Under the pieces are notes generated by a model, which was not told the origin of the DNA, ran no database searches, and was given only the letters and a program-made list of their open reading frames with translations. A program made the translations under genes and the position numbers. 64,000 nt of DNA from Omphiscola glabra (taxonomy: Eukaryota > Mollusca > Gastropoda > Lymnaeidae): NCBI GenBank assembly GCA_964017045.1, contig OZ024794.1, forward strand, positions 20,029,617-20,093,616. The letters are read 5' to 3'. This document shows positions 62,101 to 64,000 of this stretch, piece by piece (positions within the stretch are counted from its first letter, which is position 1; each line of letters starts with the position of its first letter).

Positions 62101-63563
62101 AACACAAGTTAACGAAACTCAGTCACATGATACCTCAGCACGGAGGCGTAGTGATTTAATCATAGAGTATGAGAATAAGAGGAACTAGTTTTAGTAGCGG
62201 AAGAGGATTGCATGAGTTTAGGAGAGAAGGCTGGAAGCCATATTGTGAGGACACGTTTTGAGTCGGGGAGGTCATATTTGAATGTGATATTAATTCATGA
62301 GTGGAATTGTACTGAAGATTTCTTATTTGATATGGAAACTACCTTTGTTACATGGAATTATCTGAATCAAGATTAATATGTGTATTGACTATGTGAAATA
62401 AAGTACTGTGTGATAGATCGGACCTTATTCTATTATTGAGAAGAAAGATGGCAGTGAAATTAAGGATGATAGAGTAACGAAGTAGATAACTAGCTGAACA
62501 AGAATATCAAGCTATGTTACAGACATATATCTACAATAATTATTGTGGCTCTAAAAGAGCCAACTGTCACCTACATATCTGTTAATCAATTATTATGGCT
62601 ATAAAAATATCACCACAAAGTTTCGCGGTTATCGTAACACTAATGCTTTGTATTTTCATAAATAGCAGGCAAATATCGCTGTATTAATATTTAGCCTAGT
62701 ACAAACACACTAGTCTTTCCTTACTGGAGACGTAATTATTTCGATATTTATGATATGTCAAAATGAATGTCACAAATGAATAAATTGAATAAACCTTTAA
62801 AAAGTTAAAACATTAGTTTTTTTTTCTCAAAATTATTTACATTTGATTAGGCTTAATTAAAATGAAATTTTAGAAAATAAAGGACAAGTAGGTCATCATG
62901 CAGCTGTGTGCAGTTTTGCAGAGTACTAGTCATATAACAGACGATAACAGCAAGACGTCCAGCAAAAAGGATTATCGGATTGCCGGCCTAGATATAGAGA
63001 GACAATCTGTTTTCTGGTAGATTACAGAAAACCTCAATCACTTTCGGCCAGATGGCCTAAATTCTCAATCACTTTCAGCCGAAACTGAAATTAAACCGAA
63101 AGTTAACTTTTCTGTTTCGGCCTAAACCAAAATTAAAACGAAACTTAACTACTCTGCTTCATTCGAAACCTTAACTAGGCCAAAAGTGATCAAATGGCGA
63201 CTTTCCGCGCCGAAACGGAAGCCAAAGCCGAAATTCGGTTGGTCTCTAATCGGAATAAAAACAAAACATTAGGAGACGCCCACTAAGACCAAATGATGAC
63301 GTAAGATTAACAATACAAAGCATGACTCATTAAAATGTTATTACCTAATTTTCTCTAAATGATTGACTTAACTTGTACTTTCACTCATTTATTTCATGAC
63401 TCAATATATGTATATGTTTAACTATTTATCTTCAATTACAGATTCTGTACATTTATATGTAACACCGGATATCGTTTTCTTCACACTTCTGAGTCCGACA
63501 TCATATACATATGTGACGTAAGCGCTGGATTTTATGACAAAGTTGAACCCGACCAATGTGTCC
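56110..63563 (+). CDS. Copy C: paralogous sushi/EGF gene, first four exons, runs off the window
   Basis: Join: 56110-56168, 57492-57532, 59410-59482, 63442-63563, continuing beyond 64000. Exon lengths (59, 41, 73, 122) and phases equal those of copy A, and all splice sites are canonical. The product begins MCSVKFFILVVCFTFEWH (signal peptide), then a linker, then CKTPPAIVNG and FCTFICNTGYRF, YICDVSAGFYD, DQC. CCP1 keeps all six cysteines. The linker and CCP differ from A by many amino-acid changes while the frame is intact, which suggests a functional, diverging paralogue. EGF and later exons should lie downstream. Confidence 0.85.
56200..56335. repeat. 25-bp repeat, intron 1 of C
   Basis: About five imperfect units of ttagcttacaagatcactag plus ataaa. 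Not present in A intron 1. Confidence 0.75.
56336..57491 (+). other. Intron 1 of copy C
   Basis: AT-rich. About 56340-56880 has no counterpart in A and is probably an insertion, with no coding capacity seen. After 56880 it is collinear with A 1757-2349. Confidence 0.5.
57492..57532 (+). CDS. Copy C exon 2: linker
   Basis: 41 nt, acceptor cttag, donor gtaag. Encodes ASTIKDARNVETE. Confidence 0.75.
58900..59110. repeat. Repeat of about 44 bp, four to five units, intron 2 of C
   Basis: The unit contains tgtctgacatctgatgtgag and ggttaatcctta. A has a single related unit near 3740-3780, so the array grew in C. Confidence 0.8.
59410..59482 (+). CDS. Copy C exon 3: first half of CCP1
   Basis: 73 nt, acceptor aatag, donor gtaag. 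Encodes CKTPPAIVNGNVAC. Confidence 0.83.
59963..60480. repeat. GC-rich interspersed repeat, copy C
   Basis: Paralogue of 4350-4880 in the same intron and orientation, with gaagatggcgtcgttgggcc at its start. A 133-codon frame here is not conserved in A. Confidence 0.6.
60650..63441 (+). other. Intron 3 of copy C, distal part
   Basis: Holds a MITE (60650-60780), (TG)n near 61232, a 19-bp repeat of tatcgccttagttatgttc in four units (61308-61372), and a block at about 62095-62520 absent from B. It carries the empty sites of both LINE insertions seen in B. Confidence 0.6.
63442..63563 (+). CDS. Copy C exon 4: second half of CCP1
   Basis: 122 nt, acceptor acag, donor gtaag. Encodes FCTFICNTGYRF, YICDVSAGFYD and DQC. 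The last coding exon visible for this gene. Confidence 0.87.
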
Positions 63564-64000
63564 GTAAGTAATGCAATAGTAAAATGTGGACATTTATATT
63601 GATAGCATGCTGTTTAGGCTAGTTAAAATCAACAAGAATTTAGACTAGGCAAAAGGGGTAACAAATGAATGGGGTTAAGATAGAAAAGGGGTAACGAAGG
63701 AAAGACGATAACAAAGTTGGGGGTAACGAAGGATGGGGGTTGTTCAATGCAAATTCTTAAATTCTGGGTTTTGTTTTTGAAGATCCAGAATCTAACCATA
63801 TTTTAAAATTAGCTGGCCAAAAATGGTTTCACTTTTTAATGGGTTAAAGATATTCACGATTTCATGTAAACAATGATTGAAGTTATGGTGTGTTATTTTT
63901 TTTAAACTACACATTCACGGTATTGTTAATACGAATGAAAGTGTGTGGAAGACATTATGTGTGCCAAGCGTCCAACATAATTTTGACAGTTTTACTCTAA

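Overview
The window is animal nuclear DNA with many introns. The organism is most likely a gastropod mollusc, perhaps a freshwater pulmonate snail. This rests on AT-rich intronic sequence, spliced exons coding for secreted sushi (CCP) and EGF domains, many minisatellites, decayed non-LTR retrotransposons, a Helitron and a SPIN-like hAT element. From memory, SPIN is recorded in the pond snail Lymnaea; species level is inference only. There is no sign of bacterial genes.

The main content is a tandemly duplicated locus on the + strand. Copy A (1625-16544) can be read as a complete ten-exon gene. All exon phases agree, the spliced length is 1026 nt, and the 341-residue product has a signal peptide followed by CCP-EGF-CCP-EGF-CCP-EGF. 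The CCP domains have six cysteines, as in selectins. Copy B (about 37.17-55.33 kb) starts inside intron 3 and stops inside intron 9. It has lost four splice sites and one conserved cysteine and looks like a pseudogene fragment. Copy C (from about 55.33 kb) restarts with the 5' flank and signal-peptide exon and runs off the window after its fourth coding exon (63563).

Between A and B, on the - strand, lies a four-exon gene for a PLAC8/cornifelin-type cysteine-rich protein of 144 residues (22288 down to 18598). Every boundary fits in phase. Its exons are too short to stand out as long ORFs.

The remaining sequence is repeats. A 41-bp satellite fills about 26.36-31.08 kb, shows higher-order repeats of about 1.3 kb, and is interrupted by a hAT-type MITE with a perfect 8-bp target duplication. 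At least twenty other minisatellite families occur. Several in introns 4 and 6 are expanded in one gene copy and reduced to about one unit in the other. Comparison of A, B and C supplies empty sites for a Helitron-like insertion (49657-53068), two LINE insertions (39076-40417 and about 41001-43934), a SPIN-like element (55579-55773) and a small MITE (6040-6192), and so orders these events relative to the duplication.

Most long open frames in the window are by-products of minisatellites whose period is a multiple of three, or of GC-rich repeats, and are not genes.
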